From DAIDKA01 sp036498905 (GTDB lineage: Bacteria; Pseudomonadota; Gammaproteobacteria; Steroidobacterales; Steroidobacteraceae), in the NCBI GenBank assembly GCA_036498905.1, contig DASYER010000063.1, positions 11,165-75,164 on the forward strand: DNA of 64,000 bases, given 5' to 3'. The number at the start of each line of letters is the position of its first letter. The first letter of the stretch is position 1. The translations under genes and the position numbers were made by a program. Positions 27,244 through 35,821 of this stretch are shown here, piece after piece. The notes below the pieces were generated by a model. The model was not told the DNA's origin, did no database searches, and saw only the letters and a program-made list of their open reading frames with translations.

Positions 27244-27874
27244 TGCCGGCACTCCTTCCCTTGAACAGTTCCACTTTGTTGCCTTCCGTTCCTGAGTCGA
27301 TGCTTTCCCGATAGGCCTGCTCGTTGTAGGCGACGGCGCGACTGTCGACTGCGCGCAGGCGCTTCAGGAGTACCCTCCCGGATTCCGGGAAGTACACGAC
27401 CCGCCTGGGGAATACATCGGCCACGTCCTGTGCGATGACCGCAAGCCCTTCCACCTTGAGGAAGGCTTGGGCGAAGGCAATATTGCGCGCCCCGACGTCC
27501 GTCATGGAGGGCAAAATCCGTGCACCGCCGAAAAGCTTCACTTCGAGGCGTCCGTGGCGCGCGCCCAGCTTGAGCAATTCATTGATTAGACTTTCCATCG
27601 CGTAGCAGCCATAGCGCATGGACGCATTGCCCTCCGGCAGCATGAAATGGTTCATGCCGCCGACGCCGTTCTCCAGATCCCGAATACACGCGGAAATGCA
27701 GGAGCCCAGTACCGTGGAGACGGCTTCCGCTTCACGCGTGACGTAGTATTCTCCGGGAAGAATCGTTGCAGTCCACACTCCGGTGCCCGGATCCCAGTAG
27801 CGCTGAATGCCCTCGAACCCCCGAACCGCCATCGGCATCGGGGATCCTGCAGCCCTATTAAGGATGCCGCTCAT
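27230..27874 (-). CDS. cheD: Chemoreceptor glutamine deamidase CheD
   Basis: 214 aa. Catalytic Cys in VSTVLGSCISACI, His in GGMNHFMLPE and Thr in LPSMTDVGARN, in the order expected for CheD. It deamidates receptor glutamines and can bind CheC or receptors to tune CheA. It follows the PAS-containing receptor gene by 18 bases and overlaps cheB. The C-terminal extension after about residue 180 is polar and variable. Confidence 0.93.
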   Translation of the reverse strand: MSGILNRAAGSPMPMAVRGFEGIQRYWDPGTGVWTATILPGEYYVTREAEAVSTVLGSCISACIRDLENGVGGMNHFMLPEGNASMRYGCYAMESLINELLKLGARHGRLEVKLFGGARILPSMTDVGARNIAFAQAFLKVEGLAVIAQDVADVFPRRVVYFPESGRVLLKRLRAVDSRAVAYNEQAYRESIDSGTEGNKVELFKGRSAGNDPQ

Positions 27875-27892
27875 GCGGATGTGTTGCGGAGC

Positions 27893-29452
27893 CTAGAACT
27901 GGTCCCATTCGCCATCTGTACCGGTAGCGGAACCCGCGCCGGTTTGCATCCTGGTGCTCGACACCGTGGACGCACGAGGTCTGGCGGCGATAGCCTTCGC
28001 ATCATCCTTTGCCCAGGGGCGCGCGGCGCCGCGCCGCTCGACGGGTGCCGTCGCCGGTCGCAGCGGCTCCCCTGATACGGTGTAAATGTGCATCATTTCG
28101 GTGAGGCCCCTTGCCTGATCCGCCATCGACTGGCTCGCCGCCGAGGCCTCCTCGACCAGTGCCGAGTTTTGCTGAGTCATCTGATCGAGCTGCATGACGG
28201 CCTTATTGACCTGATCGATGCCGGAGGACTGCTCCCGGCTTGCCGCGGCAATTTCCCCGATGATGTCGCTGACTTTCTTGACTGCCGAGACCAACTGCTC
28301 GAGCGTCTGACCGGACTGCGCCACCAGCGACGAGCCTTCATCGACCTTCTTGCTGCTGTCCTGAATCAGATCCTTGATTTCCTTGGCCGCGGTGGCACTG
28401 CGCCCGGCCAGATTGCGCACTTCGCTGGCAACCACCGCGAAGCCACGGCCCTGTTCGCCGGCACGGGCGGCCTCGACCGCGGCGTTCAATGCAAGCAGAT
28501 TGGTCTGAAAGGCGATTTCATCGATGACGCCGATGATGTCCGCGATCTTCGTCGATGACTCGTTTATTTCGGTCATGGCCTTGACGGCCTTCGCCACCAC
28601 AATACCGCCCTTCTGGGCCTGGTCACGCGCGGCGACTGCCAGCTGATTGGCCTGGGCAGCGTTATCCGCATTCTGCTTTACGGTGGCGGTTATCTCCTCC
28701 ATTGACGAGGCGGTCTCCTCCAGGCTGGCCGCCTGTTGCTCGGTGCGCTGGCTGAGATCTGCGTTGCCCTGCGAAATCTCGTCCGCATTGCGCGCCACCT
28801 CGCCGGCGGCTGCCTTCACGCGACCCACCATGTCGCCCATAGTCTCGGTCAGCTGGTTGATTCCACGTGCCAATGCTTCCTGGAAGCCATTCTTGCCTTC
28901 CAGCGCGATGCGCTTCTTGAGGTCCCCTTCATTGACCGCAGCCACAATTTCCTGAATTTCGCGTTCCACCGCCACATCGGCTGCTCGATCCGCCTGCGCC
29001 GCCTTGAGTTGGCCCTCATAGTCGGCGACTTTAAGAGTCAGATCGGTGATATCCGCGGCAAGGATGACGACCTTGAAGGGCTTGCCCTTCTTGTCCAGGA
29101 TCGGATTGTAGGTGGCCTGCAGCCACACCTGTCTCCCGCCTTTCGCAATCCGCTTGTACCGGCCGGCATCGAATTCCGCACGCCCAAGCTTGTCCCAAAA
29201 CTGAAGATAGTCGAGGTCCTCGCTCTCCGCTGGATCGACAAACAGGCTGTGATGGCCGCCCTTGATCTCCTCAAGCGAGTAACCCATGGCCTTCAGGAAG
29301 TTGTCATTGGCGGTGAGGATGGTGCCATCGAGGGTGAGTTCGATAACCGCTTGCGACCGTGTGAGTGCCGCAACTTCGGCACTTCGTTCGGCCAGTAACC
29401 CCTTGCCAGCGCCCGCCTTACGTGCGGCCGGCTTGCGCTTCTTCGTTGCCAT
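27893..29452 (-). CDS. Soluble PAS-containing methyl-accepting chemotaxis protein
   Basis: 519 aa and no membrane helix. A basic N-terminus is followed by a PAS domain at about 25-140 (AVIELTLDGTILTANDNFLKAMGYSLEEIKGGHH, ending in VVILAADITDLT), a HAMP-like helical stretch, and the long signalling hairpin with the tip EIAFQTNLLALNAAVEAARAGEQGRGFAVVASEVRNLA near 330-368. The last residues, GEWDQF, resemble the xWxxF tether that docks CheR/CheB. It is an Aer-like cytoplasmic receptor. It lies between cheW and cheD in the unit 2 operon. Confidence 0.92.
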   Translation of the reverse strand: MATKKRKPAARKAGAGKGLLAERSAEVAALTRSQAVIELTLDGTILTANDNFLKAMGYSLEEIKGGHHSLFVDPAESEDLDYLQFWDKLGRAEFDAGRYKRIAKGGRQVWLQATYNPILDKKGKPFKVVILAADITDLTLKVADYEGQLKAAQADRAADVAVEREIQEIVAAVNEGDLKKRIALEGKNGFQEALARGINQLTETMGDMVGRVKAAAGEVARNADEISQGNADLSQRTEQQAASLEETASSMEEITATVKQNADNAAQANQLAVAARDQAQKGGIVVAKAVKAMTEINESSTKIADIIGVIDEIAFQTNLLALNAAVEAARAGEQGRGFAVVASEVRNLAGRSATAAKEIKDLIQDSSKKVDEGSSLVAQSGQTLEQLVSAVKKVSDIIGEIAAASREQSSGIDQVNKAVMQLDQMTQQNSALVEEASAASQSMADQARGLTEMMHIYTVSGEPLRPATAPVERRGAARPWAKDDAKAIAARPRASTVSSTRMQTGAGSATGTDGEWDQF

Positions 29453-29515
29453 GACTCTGTCCTTTAAAATAATATTGCTAAGTTGCTTGATGACGTTGAT
29501 CTATCCAGCGCGCGT

Positions 29516-30034
29516 TCAGGCCGCTCCGGCCAGTATGGGCGACTCGCTCTGCTCCATGTCGCAACGGATCAATTCGTTGACGTCGAGCAGGATCAGCATG
29601 CGGTCCGCAACTGTCGCAAGACCTTTTACGAGTTCGGCGTTGATTTTGCTGCCGAGGCTCGGCGGGTCCTGCAGTTTGGCCGCGTCGATGCCGACCACGT
29701 CGGAGACGCTATCCACGACCAAGCCAAATTCACGACGTCCAGAGGATGACATTACGGACAGCACGACAATGACGGTCACCGGCGTGAACTGCGCCTGTTC
29801 GAGACCGAAACGCACCCGCATGTCGATGACCGGCACGATCGAGCCACGAATATTCAATACGCCAAGCAAATGCGTGGCCGCCTGTGGCAATCGCGTCACG
29901 GGTGCCCAGCCGCGAATCTCCTGCACGCTCAGGATGTCCACCCCGTACGTCTCGGCTCCGAGACAAAACGTCAGTACCTGACGCGAGGCATCGGACGTTG
30001 AAGCTTCCGGGATGGTCGGTTGGTTGGGATTCAC
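29516..30034 (-). CDS. cheW: Chemotaxis coupling protein CheW (unit 2)
   Basis: 172 aa from a GTG with AAGGAG eight bases upstream; longer frames to 30118 overlap cheA and lack CheW character. The body is a CheW beta-barrel: VLTFCLGAETYGVDILSVQEIRGW, LLGVLNIRGSIVPVIDMRVRFG, FGLVVDSVSDVV and ILLDVNELI. It links receptors to CheA at the membrane or in cytoplasmic arrays. It follows cheA by 34 bases. Confidence 0.92.
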   Translation of the reverse strand: MNPNQPTIPEASTSDASRQVLTFCLGAETYGVDILSVQEIRGWAPVTRLPQAATHLLGVLNIRGSIVPVIDMRVRFGLEQAQFTPVTVIVVLSVMSSSGRREFGLVVDSVSDVVGIDAAKLQDPPSLGSKINAELVKGLATVADRMLILLDVNELIRCDMEQSESPILAGAA

Positions 30035-30068
30035 TGTCGCCACTCCTTTGAGGATATTTCGCGCGATC

Positions 30069-32087
30069 TCATGCGACGCACCTTTGATCGGCAAAGCGCA
30101 CCAGTCCCGGGACATCAAGAATCAGCGCCACGCTGCCGTCGCCCAGAACTGTTGCACCCGAGACGCCTTCGATGCGCCGGTAGTTGGTCTCTATCGACTT
30201 GACGACAACCTGCTGCTGGCCGACCAGGTCATCGACAAAGAGTCCGACCTTGCGGCCGTCACCTTCGACCACCATGATTGAACCGTGCTCCAGGTCGCGG
30301 CACATGGGTTCGACGGCAAACAGTTCATGGATTCGAATGATGGGAACGTATTCCCCGCGGAAGGAGAACACCTCTTCGCGTCCGATCAGGCAGCGGGCCG
30401 CACCACGTTTGAGCCGTAGCGACTCGACGATGGCCACAAGTGGAACGATGTAGACTTCTTTGCCAACGGCCACCGACAGTCCGTCGACAATCGCCAGCGT
30501 CAGTGGGAGCGTGATGATTACGCTTGAGCCCTTGCCCGCCTGGGTACGCAATTCGACGGTACCGCCGAGTTCCTTGATGTTCCGGCGCACGACGTCCATA
30601 CCTACGCCGCGACCCGACAGGTCTGTGGTTATTTCGGCTGTCGAAAAGCCGGGGTGAAATATGAGATTCGCAATGGCATCCTCGGAGAGCGCATCATTCT
30701 GATCGACCAATCCCTTGGCGCGCGCCTTGGAGAGGATTCTTTCGAGGTTCAGTCCGGCGCCATCGTCTCCTACCTCGATAACGATGGAGCCGCCGCGGTG
30801 CTGAGCGTTGAGGAATAGGGTGCCCACCGGCGACTTTCCGGCTGCTGTGCGGGTCTCGGGCAGCTCGATGCCGTGGTCAATGGAGTTTCTGACCAGGTGA
30901 ACCAGTGGATCGCCGATTCGCTCAAGGAGCTTTTTGTCCAGTTCGGTTTGCTCACCGCTCATTTTCAGCTCAATCTGCTTGTTCAGTCGCTGCGACAGGT
31001 CGCGAACCAGCCGCGGGAATCGACTGAACGCGGAACTGATCGGCAGCATGCGTACGCGCATGACGCTCTCCTGGAGTTCGCGAACATTGCGCTCCAGCTG
31101 CGTGAGGCGGGTGAGAAGCCGGTCGGTACGTGGGGATGCCGGGCTGTGCACAAACTGCATCAACATGGATTGCGTGATTACAATCTCGCCCACCGCATTC
31201 ATCAGCTCGTCCAGCTTCTCAATCGAGACGCGAATCGAGTTGGAATCCGAGGCTGGGGCGTTCGCGGATTTCTCCGTCGTGGCGCCAGTCACAGCGGATT
31301 GAGGAGTTGGTGTCGGAGTAGTAGCGGGCACCGGCGGTTCACAGGGAGCCGCCCGGGCTTGTGGTGAAAACTCGGTGGACTCCTTGATGCTTAACTGACA
31401 ATCCGCTTCGGCCCACTCAAAGACATTGAGAATGGCTTCCCGGGTCAGTTCAGTAGTGAGGGTAATGGCCCAGGTCACATAGCAGACTTGCGGATCGAGG
31501 TCCGCAAATGCCGGGATGGCATCGGTATTGGCGATCAGGGCCAGCGCGCCGAGTTCTGCCAGCTCGGCGAAGATGCGCGAGGGATCGTTGCCTTGCACCA
31601 GCAACTGATTATTGGGCCGGAAGTCGAGTTTCCAGGTCTTCTGCTTGGGATGCGGAATGCCGATCGGGACGGCCGATGAGACCGGCGGCGCCTTGGGACC
31701 CTGTACTACCAACTGCTCCAGATCGAATTGGATATCCGCAACGATCTGCTGATCGATCGGGGTCTTGCGTTGAGTCGACTGAAGCATGCCACGCAACAGA
31801 TCCGTTGCCTTGAGCAGCAGGTCGATGATGGGACTCGTGACGGACATTCGTCCGGCGCGCAGCTCATCCAGAAGTGTCTCCAGCGTATGCGTGAAGGAGG
31901 CAATTTCAGTAAAGGCGAACATTCCGCTGCCGCCCTTGATCGAATGAGCGACGCGAAAAATGGAATTGATAGACTCGGCATTCGGGGCGCCCGGGTCGAG
32001 CTCAAGCAGCGCCTTCTCCATGGCGTCGAGTGCCTCGAAGGCCTCCTCGAAGAACGCATCGTGAAATTGGCTCATTTCGTTCGACAT
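30069..32087 (-). CDS. cheA: Chemotaxis histidine kinase CheA (unit 2)
   Basis: 672 aa. P1 phosphotransfer domain with H48 in RVAHSIKGGSGMFAF, a central domain (about 130-235, with CYVTWAITLTTELTREAI) of the same type as in the second CheA of this locus, P3 dimerisation helices (IRVSIEKLDELMNAVGEIVITQS), P4 ATPase (LVHLVRNSIDHGIELP, DDGAGLN, GRGVGMDVVRRNI) and a P5 CheW-like domain (TLAIVDGLSVAVGKEVYIVPL). I chose the ATG at 32087, four bases after the STAS stop with GGAG upstream. It phosphorylates CheY and CheB. Confidence 0.94.
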   Translation of the reverse strand: MSNEMSQFHDAFFEEAFEALDAMEKALLELDPGAPNAESINSIFRVAHSIKGGSGMFAFTEIASFTHTLETLLDELRAGRMSVTSPIIDLLLKATDLLRGMLQSTQRKTPIDQQIVADIQFDLEQLVVQGPKAPPVSSAVPIGIPHPKQKTWKLDFRPNNQLLVQGNDPSRIFAELAELGALALIANTDAIPAFADLDPQVCYVTWAITLTTELTREAILNVFEWAEADCQLSIKESTEFSPQARAAPCEPPVPATTPTPTPQSAVTGATTEKSANAPASDSNSIRVSIEKLDELMNAVGEIVITQSMLMQFVHSPASPRTDRLLTRLTQLERNVRELQESVMRVRMLPISSAFSRFPRLVRDLSQRLNKQIELKMSGEQTELDKKLLERIGDPLVHLVRNSIDHGIELPETRTAAGKSPVGTLFLNAQHRGGSIVIEVGDDGAGLNLERILSKARAKGLVDQNDALSEDAIANLIFHPGFSTAEITTDLSGRGVGMDVVRRNIKELGGTVELRTQAGKGSSVIITLPLTLAIVDGLSVAVGKEVYIVPLVAIVESLRLKRGAARCLIGREEVFSFRGEYVPIIRIHELFAVEPMCRDLEHGSIMVVEGDGRKVGLFVDDLVGQQQVVVKSIETNYRRIEGVSGATVLGDGSVALILDVPGLVRFADQRCVA

Positions 32088-32091
32088 GCGC

Positions 32092-32403
32092 CTACGCTCC
32101 GACCGCAGCGCAGGGCGCTGGCGGACCGACATGCAGATCTAATGCGGCCGCGGCGCCGCATAGTGCCGGGCTGTCGCCCTGCCAGGCTGTGCTTCGCCCG
32201 CCGGCGAGGCGATCACGGCAAAATGCGAAGAGCAGCTGCAGTGTCGCGGTGTCCACGCGCTGGACATCCGTCACATCGATCAGCACGACATCGGGGGACT
32301 CCAGGAGGAGGAGCAGCTCCTGCTTGAGGGATGCGCTTTCGCGAACATCGGCGTTCGCAGGCAGACGGACGGTCTGTCGGCCGGACATTTCAGACATGAT
32401 CAC
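32092..32403 (-). CDS. STAS-domain protein (unit 2)
   Basis: 103 aa. A single STAS domain: VRLPANADVRESASLKQELLLLL, VVLIDVTDVQRVDTATLQLLFAF, with Thr in VDTATL at the position where SpoIIAA-type antagonists have a phosphorylated Ser. The C-terminal 15 residues are low-complexity. The start may be GTG 32403 (GTGA overlap with cheZ) or ATG 32397. STAS proteins usually work in partner switching with ATPase kinases; a role in chemotaxis is unexplained, but a second one holds the same place before the other cheA. Confidence 0.8.
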   Translation of the reverse strand: MIMSEMSGRQTVRLPANADVRESASLKQELLLLLESPDVVLIDVTDVQRVDTATLQLLFAFCRDRLAGGRSTAWQGDSPALCGAAAALDLHVGPPAPCAAVGA

Positions 32404-33059
32404 AACCCCAGATCCGAAAGCAGGGCGTCGACGTCCTGCTGATCAGCCAATGCAATTCCGTGGTCGATGCCGGGGACGACCGGGCCATATCCGTTGACGG
32501 ACTCGGGCACAGTGTTTGGGCGCGGCTCGACTCCCTCAGCCGCAATTCGCATCAGGCCCGCAAGCGTCGCCTCGACCTCGTCCACAAGCTTGATCACGCC
32601 CCGCACGATCTGACCTGTCAGGTCTTGATAACCTTGCGCGAGGTGCACGTCGGAGAGGTGGGACCGCAGCTGCGTTGCGGCTGTGACCACCTCCTTGGAC
32701 TTCGGATCGGCGGCCGTGGCCACCAGGGTTGCCACCAGGGGTGTCGCACGCTCGATCAGATCCATCGTGCGGTGCGCCGCATCGTCGGTTAGCTTCATGA
32801 CGTGCACCAGGCGCTGTCGTGCATCCGGGACATCTCTTTCGGCCAGATCCGCAAAGCGCGAATTGAGCCGGAATGCTTCCAGCGCCTGACGTACTCGGCC
32901 GGTCAATCGGCGCAGTTCCGCAAACAAATCCTTGCGTCGGCCATGGACGAGGTCGTCCAGAACGCGCTCGAATTCCGGACCGTCGCCCGCGGCTACCGCG
33001 GCGGTCAGGCGCTCGAGAAGCGGCCGAAGTCGCTGCAGATTTCGTTGTGGGTCTGCCAT
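32400..33059 (-). CDS. cheZ: Chemotaxis phosphatase CheZ
   Basis: 219 aa from the ATG at 33059, close to E. coli CheZ in length. Long four-helix-bundle helices carry the catalytic motif GYQDLTGQIV with D146 and Q150, which strips phosphate from CheY. The C-terminal peptide (ADQQDVDALLSDLGL) is the acidic CheY-binding tail found in CheZ. It begins seven bases after the cheY stop. An open frame extends upstream into cheY without CheZ similarity. Confidence 0.93.
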   Translation of the reverse strand: MADPQRNLQRLRPLLERLTAAVAAGDGPEFERVLDDLVHGRRKDLFAELRRLTGRVRQALEAFRLNSRFADLAERDVPDARQRLVHVMKLTDDAAHRTMDLIERATPLVATLVATAADPKSKEVVTAATQLRSHLSDVHLAQGYQDLTGQIVRGVIKLVDEVEATLAGLMRIAAEGVEPRPNTVPESVNGYGPVVPGIDHGIALADQQDVDALLSDLGL

Positions 33060-33066
33060 GGAGGGA

Positions 33067-33462
33067 TCAGCCGGCCGCAGCCGCGCGCGACTGCAGAATC
33101 TTGTCAAGTTTCTGCTTGAGGATTTCTGCCGTGAAGGGTTTGACGACGTACCCACTCACACCGGCCTGCACCGCCTCAACGATCTGCTCGCGCTTGGCTT
33201 CAGCGGTTACCATCAATACCGGCAGACTCTTCAGCCGTGCGTCGGCTCTGATCGCCTTTAGGAGGTCCAACCCTGGCATCAGCGGCATATTCCAGTCGGT
33301 GATCACGAAATCGAAATTGCCCGCCTGCAGCATTGGCCACGCGGTTTTGCCATCATCGGCCTCCTGGATATTCTGGTAGCCGAGTTCCTGGAGGAGGTTC
33401 TTCACAATGCGACGCATGGTGGAGAAGTCGTCGACTACGAGATACTTGATTGCGGTACTCAC
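33067..33462 (-). CDS. cheY: Chemotaxis response regulator CheY (unit 2)
   Basis: 131 aa single receiver domain. Acidic pocket D11/D12, phospho-acceptor D56 in FDFVITDWNMPLMPG, Thr86 in LMVTAEAKRE and K108 in GYVVKPF; this matches flagellar CheY closely. GTG start overlapping the fliM stop (GTGA). It should bind FliM when phosphorylated and be dephosphorylated by the adjacent CheZ. Confidence 0.94.
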   Translation of the reverse strand: MSTAIKYLVVDDFSTMRRIVKNLLQELGYQNIQEADDGKTAWPMLQAGNFDFVITDWNMPLMPGLDLLKAIRADARLKSLPVLMVTAEAKREQIVEAVQAGVSGYVVKPFTAEILKQKLDKILQSRAAAAG

Positions 33463-34442
33463 TTTGACTCCATTGCTAGACGTTGGATGCGCTCGGTGAC
33501 TTTGACGGCATATTGGCCCCTCGAGAGCCCGTAGTGGCCACGCATTACCGGAAGGCCCTCCGCCATAAGGGTTACGTTTCCAGTGAAGTCCGTGGCCAGT
33601 ACGTCGCCAGCCTTGAGGCTGCGCAGGTCGGAAAGGGAGACGGTCGTGGTTCCGAGCACAGCCCGGACCTCCAGCTCGGCCCCTTCCAGCTCGTTGCGCA
33701 GCGCCAGGGACCAGCGGTCATCTTGCTCGACACGATCGCTTTGGACACCGGAATCCAATATTTCTCGTAGTGGCTCGATCATTGAGTACGGCATCGTGAC
33801 GTGCAGGTCACCCCCCGCCCCGTCGAAATCAATGCTGAAGCGTGCGACGACCACTATCTCAGTGGGGCTGACGATATTGGCAAAATGCGGGTTCATCTCC
33901 GAACCGACTTTTTCGATGGCCAGGGGCGCAATATGGGACCACGCTTCCTCGAGATTGCGGAATGTCTCCGTGAGAACATTCGAGATGATTTCATTCTCGA
34001 TAGAGGTGAACTCCCGGCCCTCGATCTTCGCGTGACGCCCCTTGCCCCCGAAATAGATGTCGATCAGCGCGAAGACGAGGGTGGGATCAAGAATGATGAG
34101 CCCGGTGCCGCGCAGCGGGTTGAATTTCACAAGATTCAGACTGGTCGGCAGGTGCAGCGTGTGTACGTAGTCGGCGAATTTCACGATCTGGACAGAACCG
34201 ACGGAAATGACCGCGGTGCGGCGCAGTTCATTGTAGAGACTGGTGCGCAGCAGCCGGCCGAAGCGGTCATTGATCATTTCCAACGTCGGCATTCGGCCGC
34301 GCACGATTCGACCATAGCGGCTGAAATCGTGCGCGCGCGCTTCATCACGTGCCGGTGGTGATTCGGTGCGCACCTCACCGCTGTCGACGCCGTTCATGAG
34401 CGCATCGATCTCGTCCTGGCCGAGTATTTGTACGTCCGACAT
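33459..34442 (-). CDS. fliM: Flagellar motor switch protein FliM
   Basis: 327 aa, full length. The N-terminal CheY-binding peptide is intact (LGQDEIDALM, residues 7-16). The middle CheC-like domain includes YGRIVRGRMPTLEMINDRFGRLLR and the C-terminal SpoA domain ends VMRGHYGLSRGQYAVKVTERI. It forms the C-ring with FliG and FliN. fliN and other flagellar genes are absent here, so this may be an accessory or relocated copy. It lies 33 bases after fliG and overlaps cheY by four. Confidence 0.93.
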   Translation of the reverse strand: MSDVQILGQDEIDALMNGVDSGEVRTESPPARDEARAHDFSRYGRIVRGRMPTLEMINDRFGRLLRTSLYNELRRTAVISVGSVQIVKFADYVHTLHLPTSLNLVKFNPLRGTGLIILDPTLVFALIDIYFGGKGRHAKIEGREFTSIENEIISNVLTETFRNLEEAWSHIAPLAIEKVGSEMNPHFANIVSPTEIVVVARFSIDFDGAGGDLHVTMPYSMIEPLREILDSGVQSDRVEQDDRWSLALRNELEGAELEVRAVLGTTTVSLSDLRSLKAGDVLATDFTGNVTLMAEGLPVMRGHYGLSRGQYAVKVTERIQRLAMESK

Positions 34443-34475
34443 CGGTTTCAGCCCTGACAGTTCTGTGACGGCTTG

Positions 34476-35483
34476 TTAGACATAGCTTCCGCCGTTCGCG
34501 GCCAGCGATATCGTGCCCGCTTCCGCGAGCCGCTTTGCGGCGTTCACGATCTCTTTTTGTGCCGCTTCGGCTTCGGTAATCTTGATGGGGCCGCGGCTCT
34601 CCAGGTCGTCGCGAAGCATCTCGCCCGCCCGCTGAGACATGTTCTTGAAGAATTTATCCCGGACCGTGTCGTCCGCGGCCTTGAGTGCCGGTACGAGAAG
34701 TTCGTTGGCCACCTCGCGCAGCAGTTGCTGGAAGTCGCGGTCTTCGATCTCGACGAGATCGTCGAAGGTGAAGATCAGATCTTCGATCGAGCTGGCTAGT
34801 GCTCCGTCCGTCTTGCGCAGTTGCCCGAGCAGCAGACTCTCCTGGCCCGGTTCCATGTTGTTCAGGATGCTCGCAGCGGCCTTGGCACCGCCTATGCTGG
34901 TGGTGCGGCTGGAGTCCTTGCCAGAGAACTGTCGCTCAATGAGTTCATCCAGGCGGTTCAGGGCGCTTGGCTGTACGCCGTCGAGGGTGGCGACTCGCGC
35001 CAACACCTCGGCGCGTATTGATTCGCTCATCCGACCGAGAATCGCGGCGGACTGTTCGGAGTCGAGATAGGCAAGCACGACTGCGATGGTTTGGGGGTGT
35101 TCGTTGCGAAGATGGTCGGCCACTTCGCGCGGCTCCATCCACTTGAGGGTTTCAAGTCCCTTGCTGGATCGACCGAAGAGAATGCGATCAATGAGGCCGG
35201 CCGCCTTATCCTCTCCCAGGGCTTTGGTCAGGGTGTTGCGGATATAGTCGTCAGTGCCGACTCCTACGGAGGCGTGGGTTTTTGCCTCGTTGAGGAAGGT
35301 CGAGATCGTGTCCGATACCTGCGAGACGGTGAGCGAACCCACGCCGGACATGGCCGCGCCAATTCGTTGAATTTCCTTGGGGCCGAGGTGCTTGAGCACG
35401 TCGGCCGCGGCCTGTTCGCCCAGCGACAGAAGCAGTACCGCCGCGTCGCGCACGTTCGGCTGGGAAGCGGTGGCTTCACTCAT
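34476..35483 (-). CDS. fliG: Flagellar motor switch protein FliG, full length
   Basis: 335 aa from the ATG at 35483 (the frame runs on to 35534). N-domain (1-72) for FliF binding, middle domain with the EHPQ motif at 128-131 (NEHPQTIAVVLAYL), and C-domain with the charged torque helix region IFTFDDLVEIEDRDFQQLLREV. All three domains are complete. The first 72 residues share 58 identities with the truncated FliG at 44085-44318. First structural gene of unit 2, behind the duplicated leader; its start overlaps a 17-codon leader ORF. Confidence 0.93.
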   Translation of the reverse strand: MSEATASQPNVRDAAVLLLSLGEQAAADVLKHLGPKEIQRIGAAMSGVGSLTVSQVSDTISTFLNEAKTHASVGVGTDDYIRNTLTKALGEDKAAGLIDRILFGRSSKGLETLKWMEPREVADHLRNEHPQTIAVVLAYLDSEQSAAILGRMSESIRAEVLARVATLDGVQPSALNRLDELIERQFSGKDSSRTTSIGGAKAAASILNNMEPGQESLLLGQLRKTDGALASSIEDLIFTFDDLVEIEDRDFQQLLREVANELLVPALKAADDTVRDKFFKNMSQRAGEMLRDDLESRGPIKITEAEAAQKEIVNAAKRLAEAGTISLAANGGSYV

Positions 35484-35529
35484 TGCCGCAGATCCGGCGG
35501 GATTTAAGACGACGAACAAAAGGGCGCAT
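35476..35529 (-). CDS. 17-aa leader ORF overlapping fliG start
   Basis: MRPFVRRLKSRRICGNE, stop TGA overlapping the first codons of fliG (AATGAGTGA). Its first 12 residues match the start of the 70-aa ORF at the same place in the other leader copy, and both end in -E followed by the same overlap. The difference is about 53 codons, in frame. It may couple fliG translation or be the remnant of the longer ORF. Confidence 0.35.
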   Translation of the reverse strand: MRPFVRRLKSRRICGNE

Positions 35530-35819
35530 GGCAAGCATCTCCGGGCAGGGCCAGTGAGTGATACCAGGCGGGGGAGGGGCCTAGGGAAATTGCTTGCCGC
35601 AGGGGAGTGGCGGCGGGTACGAGTGCGAACACTCGGCGCTGAGTCGGCTTCGACGCTTTTGAGGGGCGAGGCCTGTGATCAGCGAAACGGATCGTAAAGG
35701 CCCCGGTGCGCTCCGTATGTGACACGAACGTGCAAATTCGTCGCCGCTTTGAGAGGCAGTTCAAGAAACGGGGCAACCGGACCAACCGCAGAATCGCCTC
35801 TTCTTTATGGCAAACCGAA
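35513..35819. repeat. Leader repeat, copy A (upstream of fliG)
   Basis: About 300 bases lacking a convincing gene, clearly homologous (about 90% by eye, with a few 1-2 base indels) to 44515-44818. Both copies lie directly upstream of a fliG reading frame in the same orientation. The indels break any shared frame, so I read it as non-coding leader or promoter DNA duplicated with fliG. Confidence 0.8.
35620..35635 (-). promoter_or_regulatory. Conserved UUCG hairpin in leader copy A
   Basis: CGAGTG and CACTCG form a 6-bp stem; read toward fliG the loop is TTCG, a stable tetraloop. The same hairpin is unchanged at 44614-44629 in copy B, while surrounding bases differ. Possible leader RNA element. 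Confidence 0.45.
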
Positions 35820-35821
35820 TA

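Noticed and set aside
35504..35785. 93-aa open frame in leader copy A, with a partly similar 83-aa frame at 44477-44728 in copy B
   Set aside because: The similarity is at the DNA level and 1-2 base indels shift the frame between copies; no ribosome site and no protein-like features.
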